NCBI GenBank assembly: GCA_009691925.1
Contig: SIAG01000043.1
Coordinates: 1 to 15,502, forward strand
Source of the DNA: Planctomycetaceae bacterium
GTDB taxonomy: Bacteria; Planctomycetota; Planctomycetia; Pirellulales; UBA1268
Length of the DNA stretch: 15,502 bases
Reading direction: 5' to 3'
The notes under the pieces were generated by a model. The model saw only the letters and a program-made list of their open reading frames with translations. It did not search any database and was not told the DNA's origin. Below are positions 1-6,759 of this stretch, piece after piece. Numbering within the stretch: position 1 is the first letter of the stretch; each line of letters begins with the position of its first letter. Both the position numbers and the translations under genes were made by a program.

Positions 1-56
1 AGATCAGGTTTCCCCCCCGGTTTTTTAGCCCACATCGCACGCACCACACGCAGAAA

Positions 57-97
57 GCGCAACGGACAGGGCGCAATGCGCAAGACACTTTGCGCAA
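57..97. repeat. Cluster of four GCGCAA hexamers with a small hairpin
   Basis: The hexamer GCGCAA occurs at 57-62, 71-76, 78-83 and 92-97, so starts are 14, 7 and 14 bp apart, all multiples of seven. The last two copies lie in an inverted repeat, TGCGCAA (77-83) against TTGCGCA (90-96), with a 6-nt loop, followed by ATTT. It could be a regulator-binding cluster, or a weak terminator of a gene left of the window. The T-run is too short for a convincing intrinsic terminator. Function is unknown. Confidence 0.4.
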
Positions 98-161
98 TTT
101 CCCGCACCGGCGACTCGGCACACCCCCGGATCCCGCGACGGCACCAGCGCCAAAACAGCGA

Positions 162-175
162 CCGGTTTGAACCGG
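162..175. promoter_or_regulatory. Short dyad CCGGTT-TG-AACCGG, possible operator
   Basis: Two perfect 6-bp half-sites, CCGGTT (162-167) and AACCGG (170-175), flank a 2-bp centre. The size and symmetry suit a small dimeric DNA-binding protein, but no regulator gene is in the window and no promoter is recognisable beside it. A 12-bp dyad in GC-rich DNA can arise by chance, so this is recorded only as a visible structure. Confidence 0.25.
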
Positions 176-200
176 GCGGGAATGGAATCGGGGGGGCGGG

Positions 201-260
201 CTAGGCGGCTGCTGGCGCGGCTAGGCGGCTGCCGGTGCGGCTAGGCGGCTGCCGGCGCGA
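201..260. repeat. Tandem repeat, 3 x 20 bp
   Basis: Three adjacent 20-bp units start at 201, 221 and 241. Each opens with CTAGGCGGCTG, and they differ from one another at one to three positions. On the minus strand each unit ends in GCAGCCGCCTAG, which reads Ala-Ala-Ala-stop in the frame of the candidate small gene at 241-354. The third unit is the 3' end of that small gene, so the array looks like local duplication of its last codons and stop. The 20-bp period is not a multiple of three, so the copies are not an in-frame coding repeat. Confidence 0.85.
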
Positions 261-354
261 ATTGCTGGTGCCAGTCGAAAAAACGCCGGCACAGCAGACG
301 GCTCCAGAACCGCTCGAAGAATCGAATGCGCCCGGGGTTTTTCTTTTGAGACAT
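241..354 (-). CDS. Candidate small gene: 37-aa cationic amphipathic peptide
   Basis: A 38-codon minus-strand frame runs from ATG (354-352) to TAG (243-241). I recognise no family. The product is strongly patterned. After a Lys-Lys-Asn-Pro-Gly start, residues 9-32 carry hydrophobic or aromatic pairs FF (12-13), FW (16-17), LL (20-21) and FF (25-26), about one helical turn apart, separated mostly by Arg. There are eight Lys/Arg against one Glu and one Asp. This looks like a cationic amphipathic helix that would lie on a membrane. There is no well-spaced Shine-Dalgarno: AGGTGG directly abuts the ATG. The 13-codon leader frame at 371-412 ends 16 nt upstream, so coupling is possible. It is divergent from the cytochrome gene at 531. 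It could be chance, since the frame is short. Confidence 0.33.
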   Translation of the reverse strand: MSQKKNPGRIRFFERFWSRLLCRRFFDWHQQFAPAAA

Positions 355-370
355 CCACCTGTGGCGGAAG

Positions 371-412
371 TCACCCACAGATTCTGCGGAGGAGGCTTTT
401 TTTCATGCTCAT
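371..412 (-). CDS. Possible 13-codon leader ORF before the small peptide gene
   Basis: On the minus strand, ATG at 412-410 (or the in-frame ATG at 406-404) opens a frame ending at TGA (373-371) and encoding MSMKKSLLRRICG. GGGGAG sits about 9 nt before the inner ATG, a good ribosome-binding distance. The frame stops 16 nt before the start of the 37-aa candidate at 241-354, an arrangement seen in translationally coupled leaders. It is far too short to be judged by composition, so it is noted as a possibility only. Confidence 0.15.
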   Translation of the reverse strand: MSMKKSLLRRICG

Positions 413-452
413 TCGCTCCCCTACCCCGCCCGGAAGAGTGTCGGGGGCGGAA

Positions 453-500
453 GGGGGAGAGGTCAATTGCCCTCCCCCCGCGGTCGAGGCCACAATTGAC
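453..500 (+). promoter_or_regulatory. Inverted repeat and overlapping hairpins upstream of the first cytochrome gene
   Basis: GTCAATTG (462-469) and CAATTGAC (493-500) form a perfect 8-bp inverted repeat with a 23-nt gap, ending 30 nt before the ATG at 531. CCTC (471-474) and GAGG (486-489) could extend the stem. A second, mutually exclusive stem pairs GGGGGAG (453-459) with CTCCCCC (472-478). The outer edges of the arms also supply TTGACC pointing left and TTGACG pointing right, resembling two divergent -35 boxes, but neither has a good -10 at 16-18 bp. It may be a bipartite operator or an RNA switch in the leader; the sequence alone does not decide. Confidence 0.35.
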
Positions 501-530
501 GAGTGAGCCCTGGATGGGGGAAACGGGGGA

Positions 531-3500
531 ATGGTCATGCACTCCATGAGAGCCGTCGCGTTGTCACGCTCCGCCCCCTTTCGCGCCCCGGTGCCAGTCG
601 TCGCGTCGATCGCTGCCGGCTTCATGTGGCTGTTGGCGATCACCGCCCAGGCCGGCGGGCCCCTCGATCACTTCGAGACGACGATCCGCCCTCTCCTGGC
701 CACCCACTGCCAGTCGTGCCATGGCAACGAGGCCGCGAAGGGGGGGCTGCGGCTCGACAGCCTCGTCGACGTACTCCGTGGCGGGGATTCGGGGCCGGCG
801 GTTGTCCCTGGCGATCCGGCCGCGAGCCTGCTGGTTGCCGCGGTCCGCCACGAGTCGGTGGCGATGCCGCCGGACCGCGACCGGCTCTCCGACGGCGAGA
901 TCGCGGCGCTGGAAGCCTGGGTTGCGGAAGGCCTGCCTTGGACCGGATCGGAGGCGGCCGCCGACCTCCTCGCCGCCGGGCTTCCCCCCCGCGATGCCGC
1001 CGCCCCCGTCGGCCCCAGACTCCGGCCGCGGCCGATGGTCGTGACGGAGGAGGATCGGGGGTGGTGGGCCTATCGACCGCTCGTCAGGCCTGCGGTGCCG
1101 GAGGGGGCCAGTGGCCATCCGATCGATCGCTTCGTCGACGCCAGGCTGGCGGCCGAGGGGCTCGTTGCCGTTCCCGAGGCCGATCGGGCCACGCTCATCC
1201 GCCGGCTCTTCTTCACGACCGTGGGAGTGCCGCCGTCGGCCGAGGAGGGGCGGGCCTTCGTCGCCGACACCGACCCCGCCGCCTGGGAGCGACTCGTCGA
1301 CCGACTCCTCGCCGATCCCCGCCATGCCGAGCACCTCGCCCGCCACTGGCTCGATCTGGCCCGGTATGCCGACAGCGATGGCTTCCGCCAGGACGCCTTC
1401 CGGCCCCATGCCTGGCGCTACCGCGACTGGGTCGTCGCCGCCTTCCAGGCCGACCTCCCCTTCGACCGCTTCGTGATCGCGCAGCTCGCCGGCGACGAGC
1501 TCACCGACGACGCCAGGGGGGCGATCGCCACCGGATTCCTCCGCCAAGCACCCTACGAATACAACCAGATCGACGTCCCGAAACAGTGGACCGACATCCT
1601 CGACGACGCGACCGAGACGACCGCCGACGTGTTCCTCGCCATGGGCCTCGGCTGCGCCCGTTGCCACGATCACAAATACGATCCGATCCTCAAAGCCGAC
1701 CACGAGCGCCTGCGGGCCTTCTTCACGGCGATCGAGTGGCGCGACGACGGCGTCGCTGAGCCACAGGCCCTTTTCCCCGGCCAACAGACGTGGGTCGACA
1801 CGGTCGGGCGCATCCAGCGCGAGCTGGTCGCGCTCCGCGCCTCGGCCCGCGACGAGGGGGCCTGGGGGGGCCTGCAACGCTTTCCCCGGCCGATCAAACG
1901 GCTCGTGATGCTGCCGGCGGCGGAGCGGACGGCGCTGGAGGCGCAGTGGGTGCGGCTCGCCGCCCGACAGCTGACCTTCCAGCCGGAAAAGCTCCCCGAG
2001 GCCGACCGGCTCGCCTACGAGCGCCTCACGTCCGAACTGGCGGCCTTCGAGAAGGAGCACGCCGCCGATCGTCCGCCGTCGACCCCGGCGGCTGTCGTGG
2101 CGGAGGGGGGGGTGCCCGAGGGAATCGCCCCCGGTCTCCCGGAGGTTCTCGGCGGCGGCTGCCCGCCGATCGAGCCGGTGGCGACGCGCGGGCCGTCGAG
2201 CGGCCGACGGCTGGCCCTGGCCCGCTGGATCGCGGCGCCGACCAATCCCCTCGCGCCGCGCGTCCTCGCCAACCGGCTGTGGCAGTGGCATTTCGGGGAA
2301 GGGCTCGCCTCCGAGGCCAACGACTTCGGCATTCTCGGTGCGCCGCCGAGCCATCCGCAGCTCCTCGATTGGCTGGCCGCCGATCTCGTCGAGGGGGGCT
2401 ATACGGTGCGGAGGATCGAGCGGCTGATCCTCACCAGCAGCGCCTTCCGCCGGGCAACGCATGCCCCCGAGAGCCCGCCATTCACGCTCGCTGCGACCCG
2501 CGATCCGCAAGCCCGGCTCCTGTGGCGACGCCATGCGCGCCGGCTCGACGCCGAGCAGGTCCGCGATGCGGCGCTCGTCGCCAGCGGTGAGCTCGACGCC
2601 ACCCCCGCCGGTCCGCCGGTGCCGCCGGCAAAGCCACGCCGGGCGCTCTACGTCTCCGTTTTGCGCAACACCCGCGATCCCCTCCTCGACGCCTTCGACT
2701 TCCCCGACGCCTCCGCGAGTTGCTCGCGCCGCAACACGACCACCACCCCGTCGCAGGCCCTCCTCCTCCTCAACGGTGAATGGCTCCTGGCCCGCGCCCG
2801 GGCCCTCGCCCTGCGGATCGACCGGCACGGGCTCGGAGACGATCGCAGCCGGGCCGCCGAGGCGCTGCGGACGGTCATCGGCCGCGAGCCATCAAGAGAG
2901 ACGATTGATGCCTGCACCGAGTTTCTCGGGCTCCAGCGGAGCCGGCTCGACGCCGACGCCTCCACCTTTTCCGTGGCGCTCTCCGAGCCAATGCCGCAAT
3001 GCGAGGGGCTCGCCGCCACGATCGACCCTGCCCGCCCCGACGCCCTGCTGACGGTCCCCGGCAGCGCGTCGAGCGCCAAGCCAGAGGCGGGCCCGTTCCC
3101 GGCCGACGACTTGACCTTCGAAGCCTCTGTCGTGCTCCGGTCGTTTCCGGCCGAAGGGCGACCGCGGACAATCGCCTCGCAAGGCTTCGGCAGCGATGAC
3201 GCCCCCGGCTGGAGCCTTGATGTCGATGCCGCGGGGCGCCTTGGTCTGAAGGTGCGCGGCGCGCGAAAGGATGGCGAAACCAAGATTCCCGTTCGGGCCG
3301 AGATCGATGCCGGCCTCTGCCTCGCCCTCGAGCGCCCCTACGCAATCGCGGTGGCCGTGCGTGTCGTCGATGCCGGCGACCGGCACGTCGACTTCCAGAT
3401 CCGCGATCTCTCCGACAACGACGCCGCTGCGAGGCTCACCACCGTGGCCCACGGTTTCGACGGCAGCCATGCCACGTCGCAGCCCTTCGCGCTCGGCGGC

Positions 3501-3797
3501 CGCAGCGGCTGCGGGGATTCCAGCTGGGACGGCCTGATCGACGAGGTCCGTCTGTCGCGGCGGGCGCTGCAGCGGGCGGAGCTCCTCCAGGAGCATGGCT
3601 CGGCCGGCGACGCGGTCGTTGCCGCGTGGACTTTCGAGGAGACGCCAGGGTTCGCCGTCGACACGGCGGGCCGGGGGCGCGATCTCATCCGCGGCGGGCT
3701 CCAGGTCGCCCCGGTCAAGGATCTCGGCGGCTACGAGGCCCTCGTCGATCTCTGCCATGTCCTCCTCAACTCGAGCGATTTCCTCTACGTCGACTAG
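531..3797 (+). CDS. PSCyt1-DUF1549-DUF1553 c-type cytochrome with LamG-like insert
   Basis: This is an exported planctomycete cytochrome of 1088 aa. A Sec-like signal peptide with a hydrophobic stretch at about 22-41 precedes PSCyt1, whose heme motif is CQSCH (60-64) with likely axial Met112 in AMPPD. DUF1549 spans about 175-400, with RHWLDLARYADS at 271-282 and a second CxxCH, CARCH (375-379). DUF1553 runs from about 555 to 805, but its usual last segment (LLNSSDFLYVD) appears only at 1078-1088. Between them, about 810-1060, lies a concanavalin/LamG-like fold ending in GLIDEVRLSRRAL. The family role is unproven; electron transfer linked to glycan turnover is inferred. Start: ATG 531 is used, but ATG 537 has GGGGGA (525-530) at a better 6-nt distance, and ATG 546 is also possible. 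The DUF1501 gene follows after 9 nt, so the two are surely co-transcribed. Confidence 0.95.
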   Translation: MVMHSMRAVALSRSAPFRAPVPVVASIAAGFMWLLAITAQAGGPLDHFETTIRPLLATHCQSCHGNEAAKGGLRLDSLVDVLRGGDSGPAVVPGDPAASLLVAAVRHESVAMPPDRDRLSDGEIAALEAWVAEGLPWTGSEAAADLLAAGLPPRDAAAPVGPRLRPRPMVVTEEDRGWWAYRPLVRPAVPEGASGHPIDRFVDARLAAEGLVAVPEADRATLIRRLFFTTVGVPPSAEEGRAFVADTDPAAWERLVDRLLADPRHAEHLARHWLDLARYADSDGFRQDAFRPHAWRYRDWVVAAFQADLPFDRFVIAQLAGDELTDDARGAIATGFLRQAPYEYNQIDVPKQWTDILDDATETTADVFLAMGLGCARCHDHKYDPILKADHERLRAFFTAIEWRDDGVAEPQALFPGQQTWVDTVGRIQRELVALRASARDEGAWGGLQRFPRPIKRLVMLPAAERTALEAQWVRLAARQLTFQPEKLPEADRLAYERLTSELAAFEKEHAADRPPSTPAAVVAEGGVPEGIAPGLPEVLGGGCPPIEPVATRGPSSGRRLALARWIAAPTNPLAPRVLANRLWQWHFGEGLASEANDFGILGAPPSHPQLLDWLAADLVEGGYTVRRIERLILTSSAFRRATHAPESPPFTLAATRDPQARLLWRRHARRLDAEQVRDAALVASGELDATPAGPPVPPAKPRRALYVSVLRNTRDPLLDAFDFPDASASCSRRNTTTTPSQALLLLNGEWLLARARALALRIDRHGLGDDRSRAAEALRTVIGREPSRETIDACTEFLGLQRSRLDADASTFSVALSEPMPQCEGLAATIDPARPDALLTVPGSASSAKPEAGPFPADDLTFEASVVLRSFPAEGRPRTIASQGFGSDDAPGWSLDVDAAGRLGLKVRGARKDGETKIPVRAEIDAGLCLALERPYAIAVAVRVVDAGDRHVDFQIRDLSDNDAAARLTTVAHGFDGSHATSQPFALGGRSGCGDSSWDGLIDEVRLSRRALQRAELLQEHGSAGDAVVAAWTFEETPGFAVDTAGRGRDLIRGGLQVAPVKDLGGYEALVDLCHVLLNSSDFLYVD

Positions 3798-3806
3798 CGC
3801 CCCACC

Positions 3807-5249
3807 ATGTCGAGCCTCGCCCGCCACCACCGCCTTCCGCACCATGCCCCCGCGACCTCGCGGCGGGACTGGCTGGCCCGCGCCGGCTCCGGCTTCGGAG
3901 CGCTGGCGCTTGCGGCGCTCGAGCATGACGCGGCGCTCGCGGCCACCAGCGCCCCCCTCGCGGCCAAGCCCCCCCACGCCGCTGCGCGGGCGACGAGCGT
4001 GATCTTCCTCTTCATGGAAGGGGGGCCGAGCCATCTGGATACGTTCGACCCCAAGCCCCTCCTCCGCAGGCTCGCGGGGCAGCCCTTGCCCGAGAGCTTC
4101 GGGCGAGTGATCACTCCGATGGGGGAGGCGGAGAGCCCGCTGTTGGCCGATCGCCGGACCTGGGCCCGGCATGGCCGCTGCGGCGCGTGGGTCAGCGACT
4201 GGCTCCCCCACACCGCCGGCATTGTCGACGATCTCGCCATCCTCCGGTCGTGCGTCTCCGATGGGCTCAACCACTCCGGCGGCGTCTGCCAGATGAACAC
4301 CGGCTCGGTCCTCGGGGGCCGCCCCTCCCTCGGCGCCTGGACAACCTACGGCCTGGGGAGCGAGAGCCGTGACCTCCCTGCCTTTGTCGTCCTCCAGGAT
4401 GGCGACGCTCAGGTGGTCAACGGTCCGCGGAACTGGGCGGCCGGATTCATGCCGGCGGTCTACCAGGGGACGCGGCTGGGCACCGGCACGCCGCCGATCG
4501 CGAATCTCACCGCGCCGAAGGGAGTCGGCCCCGCCCGGCAGGCGGCGAAGCTCGCCTTCCTCACCGAGCTCAACCGAGCCCGAGCGGCGGCCACGCCTGA
4601 ACAGACCGAGCTCGAGGCGCGGATCCAAAGCTACGAGCTCGCCTACCGAATGCAGGCGGCAGCCCCGCTGGCCGTCGACCTGGGCGCGGAGACCGCTGAG
4701 ACCCGCCGGCTCTACGGCCTCGACGAACCGGCGACGGCCGTCTGTGGCCGCAATTGTCTCCTCGCCCGTCGCCTCGTTGAACGGGGCGTCCGCTTCGTGC
4801 AGGTCTATCACGGTGCCGGCAGCAAATGGGACGCCCATGCCGGGATCGAAAAGAACCACGCCGAGCTCTGCCGGCAGGTTGACCAGCCGGTCGCGGCGCT
4901 CATCCGCGACCTCAAGCGCCGCGGCCTTCTCGACTCAACGCTCGTTGTCTGGGGAGGGGAGTTCGGGCGGACGCCGATGAGCGAGAAGGGGGATGGCCGC
5001 GACCACAATCCCTACGGTTTCACGATGTGGATGGCCGGAGGGGGCGTGCCGGGAGGGATCGGAATCGGCGCCACCGACGATGTCGGGCTCCACCAGATCG
5101 CCGACCGCCTCCATGTCCACGACATCCACGCCACGATCCTCCGCGCGCTCGGCCTCGACCATCTCCGCCTCGAGTTTGCGTCGCAGGGGCGTCCGGAGCG
5201 GCCCACGCTCAACGAGGGGCGTCCCCATCCCCGGCTCGTGGGACGCTGA
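3807..5249 (+). CDS. Tat-exported DUF1501 protein (alkaline phosphatase/sulfatase-like fold)
   Basis: This 480-aa DUF1501 protein is the usual genetic partner of PSCyt1-DUF1549-DUF1553 cytochromes. A twin-arginine signal, SRRDWL (18-23), precedes a hydrophobic stretch (about 28-46), so export of a folded, probably metal-loaded protein is expected. Core family motifs are GGPSHLDTFD (72-81), WDAHAG (341-346), GGEFGRTP (383-390), GRDHNP (397-402) with the glycine-rich MAGGGVPGG after it, and HDIHAT (438-443). The Asp and His residues resemble the metal-site arrangement of the alkaline phosphatase superfamily, but an activity has not been settled. The C-terminus lacks the common RLTDVHG tail seen in the second DUF1501 protein here and has PERPTLNEG instead, so it belongs to a different subtype. 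No clear Shine-Dalgarno precedes ATG 3807; translation may be coupled to the cytochrome gene ending 9 nt upstream. Confidence 0.95.
   Translation: MSSLARHHRLPHHAPATSRRDWLARAGSGFGALALAALEHDAALAATSAPLAAKPPHAAARATSVIFLFMEGGPSHLDTFDPKPLLRRLAGQPLPESFGRVITPMGEAESPLLADRRTWARHGRCGAWVSDWLPHTAGIVDDLAILRSCVSDGLNHSGGVCQMNTGSVLGGRPSLGAWTTYGLGSESRDLPAFVVLQDGDAQVVNGPRNWAAGFMPAVYQGTRLGTGTPPIANLTAPKGVGPARQAAKLAFLTELNRARAAATPEQTELEARIQSYELAYRMQAAAPLAVDLGAETAETRRLYGLDEPATAVCGRNCLLARRLVERGVRFVQVYHGAGSKWDAHAGIEKNHAELCRQVDQPVAALIRDLKRRGLLDSTLVVWGGEFGRTPMSEKGDGRDHNPYGFTMWMAGGGVPGGIGIGATDDVGLHQIADRLHVHDIHATILRALGLDHLRLEFASQGRPERPTLNEGRPHPRLVGR
5219..5246. terminator. Hairpin at the convergent junction, weak terminator candidate
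   Basis: GCGTCCC (5219-5225) and GGGACGC (5240-5246) form a perfect 7-bp stem with a 14-nt loop, ending exactly before the stop codon of the plus-strand DUF1501 gene. It also lies 15 nt beyond the stop of the opposing DUF1501 gene. Neither strand shows a T-run after the stem, so it is not a classical intrinsic terminator. Only 11 bp separate the two genes, and this is the only strong dyad seen there. Confidence 0.2.
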
Positions 5250-5260
5250 CCGCCGTACGC

Positions 5261-6730
5261 TCAGGCCACAATTGCTTGGAGCACCCGGCCATGGACATCG
5301 GTGAGCCGGCGCGGGATGCCGTTGTTGTAGATCGTGAGGCGCTCGTGATCGATGCCGAGGAGGTGGAGCGCCGTGGCATGGAGGTCGTGCCAGGTTGTCG
5401 GATCGACTTCGGCCTTGAAGCCGAGCTCGTCGCTGGCGCCGTGGGCCACGCCCCCCTTCACACCCCCGCCGGCCATCCAGGCGGTGAAGGCACCAGGGTT
5501 GTGGTCGCGCCCCTTCCCTTGCGCCGCCGGCTGCCGGCCGAACTCGGTCGAGCCGATGACGAGTGTCGAGTCGAGGAGCCCGCGGCCGGCGAGATCCGTC
5601 AACAGCGCGCTGGCCCCGTTATCGAGGATCGGCCCCCAGTAGCCGTGATCGCGGACGAGATCCTCGTGCGAATCCCAGTTGGGGCGGATCTTGAGTGCCG
5701 TCGTGTTCTCCGCGCCGCAGTAGATCTGCACGAAGCGGACGCCACGCTCGACGAGCCGGCGGGCGAGGAGGCACTGCCTGCCGAAGGGCCCCAGGTCTGG
5801 ATTGTCGAGCCGGTAGCTGGCCAGCGTGAGCGCCGATTCCCCTGACAGTTCGCCGACTTCCGGGGCCGAGAGCTGGAGGCGTGCCGCCAGTTCGAAGGCC
5901 TCGATCCGGGCATCGAGATCGGCATCCCCCCCGCGCGCATCGCGGTGGCGGCGGTTGATCGCGCCGAGGAAGCCGAGCCCGGCCGGCTCACCGGCCCGGA
6001 CATCGGCCCGATCGGCAGGGGGGAAGAGATCGGCGATCGGCGGCTGGTTGGCGGCGGTCCGCAGCACTGTCCCCTGATGGACAGCCGGCAGGAACCCGGC
6101 GCCCCAGTTGATCGTGCCCCCCGGCGGCAGGCCGCGCGGGTCGGGGAGGACGACGAACGCCGGGAGATTCTCGGCCTCACTCCCCAGGCCGTAGGTCGCC
6201 CAAGCGCCAAACGACGGGAATCCAGGGAGGATGAAGCCGCTGTTGGCCATGAACATCGCCGGCCCATGGAGCGCCGACTTGGCATGCATCGAATGAAGGA
6301 AAGCGATCGAATCGACATGCCGGGCCAGGCCCGGGAAGAGATCGCTCACGAAGCGGCCGCATTCCCCGTGCTGCCGGAACGGCCAAGCCGACGGCATGCA
6401 CTCCCCCGGCCGCGACGCAAAAAACTCGAGCTTCCCATCAGGATCAAACGGCATGCCGGCCCGACGAACAAGCTCCGGCTTGTAGTCAAACGTGTCGACG
6501 TGGCTCATTCCCCCCGGACAGAAGATCTGGATTACCGCCGTGGCCCGCGCCTCAAAACTGGGCGGCCGTGGCGCCAGCGCCCCCCGCGGAATGCTCCCGG
6601 AGGGGGGCGCTGCGGCCGCGAGGGCGACATCGAGCCCGAGGGCGCCGAGCCCGCCGCCGAGGGCGCCAAGAAACGCCCGTCGGCCCGACGGACCGAAGCG
6701 GTAGCTCGAGGGGGAAGCGGAAAAAAGCAT
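5261..6730 (-). CDS. Tat-exported DUF1501 protein, second paralogue
   Basis: This 489-aa DUF1501 protein is last in the minus-strand cluster. The N-terminus has a twin-arginine motif, GRRAFLG (16-22), then a Gly/Ala/Leu-rich hydrophobic stretch (23-42) ending near an Ala-rich cleavage region. Family motifs are GGMSHVDTFD (73-82), NWDSHEDLVRDHG (351-363), TEFGRQP (395-401), GRDHNP (407-412) with MAGGGVKGG, WHDLHAT (447-453), and the full tail RLTDVHG (475-481). It aligns in order with the plus-strand DUF1501 protein but is clearly diverged along its length, with longer central spacing, so this is not a recent duplicate. It starts 29 nt after the PSCyt1 cytochrome gene, its expected partner. 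The Shine-Dalgarno is weak (GGAT), suggesting coupled translation. The family reaction is not established. Confidence 0.95.
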   Translation of the reverse strand: MLFSASPSSYRFGPSGRRAFLGALGGGLGALGLDVALAAAAPPSGSIPRGALAPRPPSFEARATAVIQIFCPGGMSHVDTFDYKPELVRRAGMPFDPDGKLEFFASRPGECMPSAWPFRQHGECGRFVSDLFPGLARHVDSIAFLHSMHAKSALHGPAMFMANSGFILPGFPSFGAWATYGLGSEAENLPAFVVLPDPRGLPPGGTINWGAGFLPAVHQGTVLRTAANQPPIADLFPPADRADVRAGEPAGLGFLGAINRRHRDARGGDADLDARIEAFELAARLQLSAPEVGELSGESALTLASYRLDNPDLGPFGRQCLLARRLVERGVRFVQIYCGAENTTALKIRPNWDSHEDLVRDHGYWGPILDNGASALLTDLAGRGLLDSTLVIGSTEFGRQPAAQGKGRDHNPGAFTAWMAGGGVKGGVAHGASDELGFKAEVDPTTWHDLHATALHLLGIDHERLTIYNNGIPRRLTDVHGRVLQAIVA

Positions 6731-6759
6731 CGGTTGAATCCGTGGACTGTAGACCCTTG

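Larger units (their letters stand above)
1..530. other. Left intergenic region without a long gene
   Basis: No convincing long coding frame is seen on either strand. The region has homopolymer tracts (C at 12-18, T at 21-26, G at 190-196 and several shorter runs), the GCGCAA cluster, the 162-175 dyad, the tandem repeat, two candidate tiny minus-strand frames and the leader inverted repeat. The longest frames here overlap one another on both strands and show no domain or signal. The end of a neighbouring gene left of position 1 cannot be identified. Confidence 0.6.

Noticed and set aside
9..27. Intrinsic terminator at the C-run followed by T-run.
   Set aside because: There is no stem before the T-run; it is only a homopolymer junction.
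155..180. tRNA T-arm, because GGTTTGAACC resembles a T-loop.
   Set aside because: The flanking bases do not form the 5-bp T-stem with a 7-nt loop, and no acceptor or anticodon arms are present.
201..260. CRISPR array.
   Set aside because: The units are directly adjacent 20-bp copies with no spacers, and there are no cas genes.
564..2828. A minus-strand frame of about 750 codons opposite the first cytochrome.
   Set aside because: It is low-complexity, rich in Arg, Gly and Glu, and recognisable as the reverse of the conserved plus-strand protein. No domain was seen.
2892..4859. A minus-strand frame of about 650 codons spanning the junction of the first two genes.
   Set aside because: It crosses two clearly coding genes on the other strand and has shadow-type composition.
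6731..6759. Promoter or terminator between the second cytochrome and its DUF1501 partner.
   Set aside because: The 29-nt gap has no hairpin and no -10-like sequence at a sensible distance, so plain co-transcription is the simplest reading.
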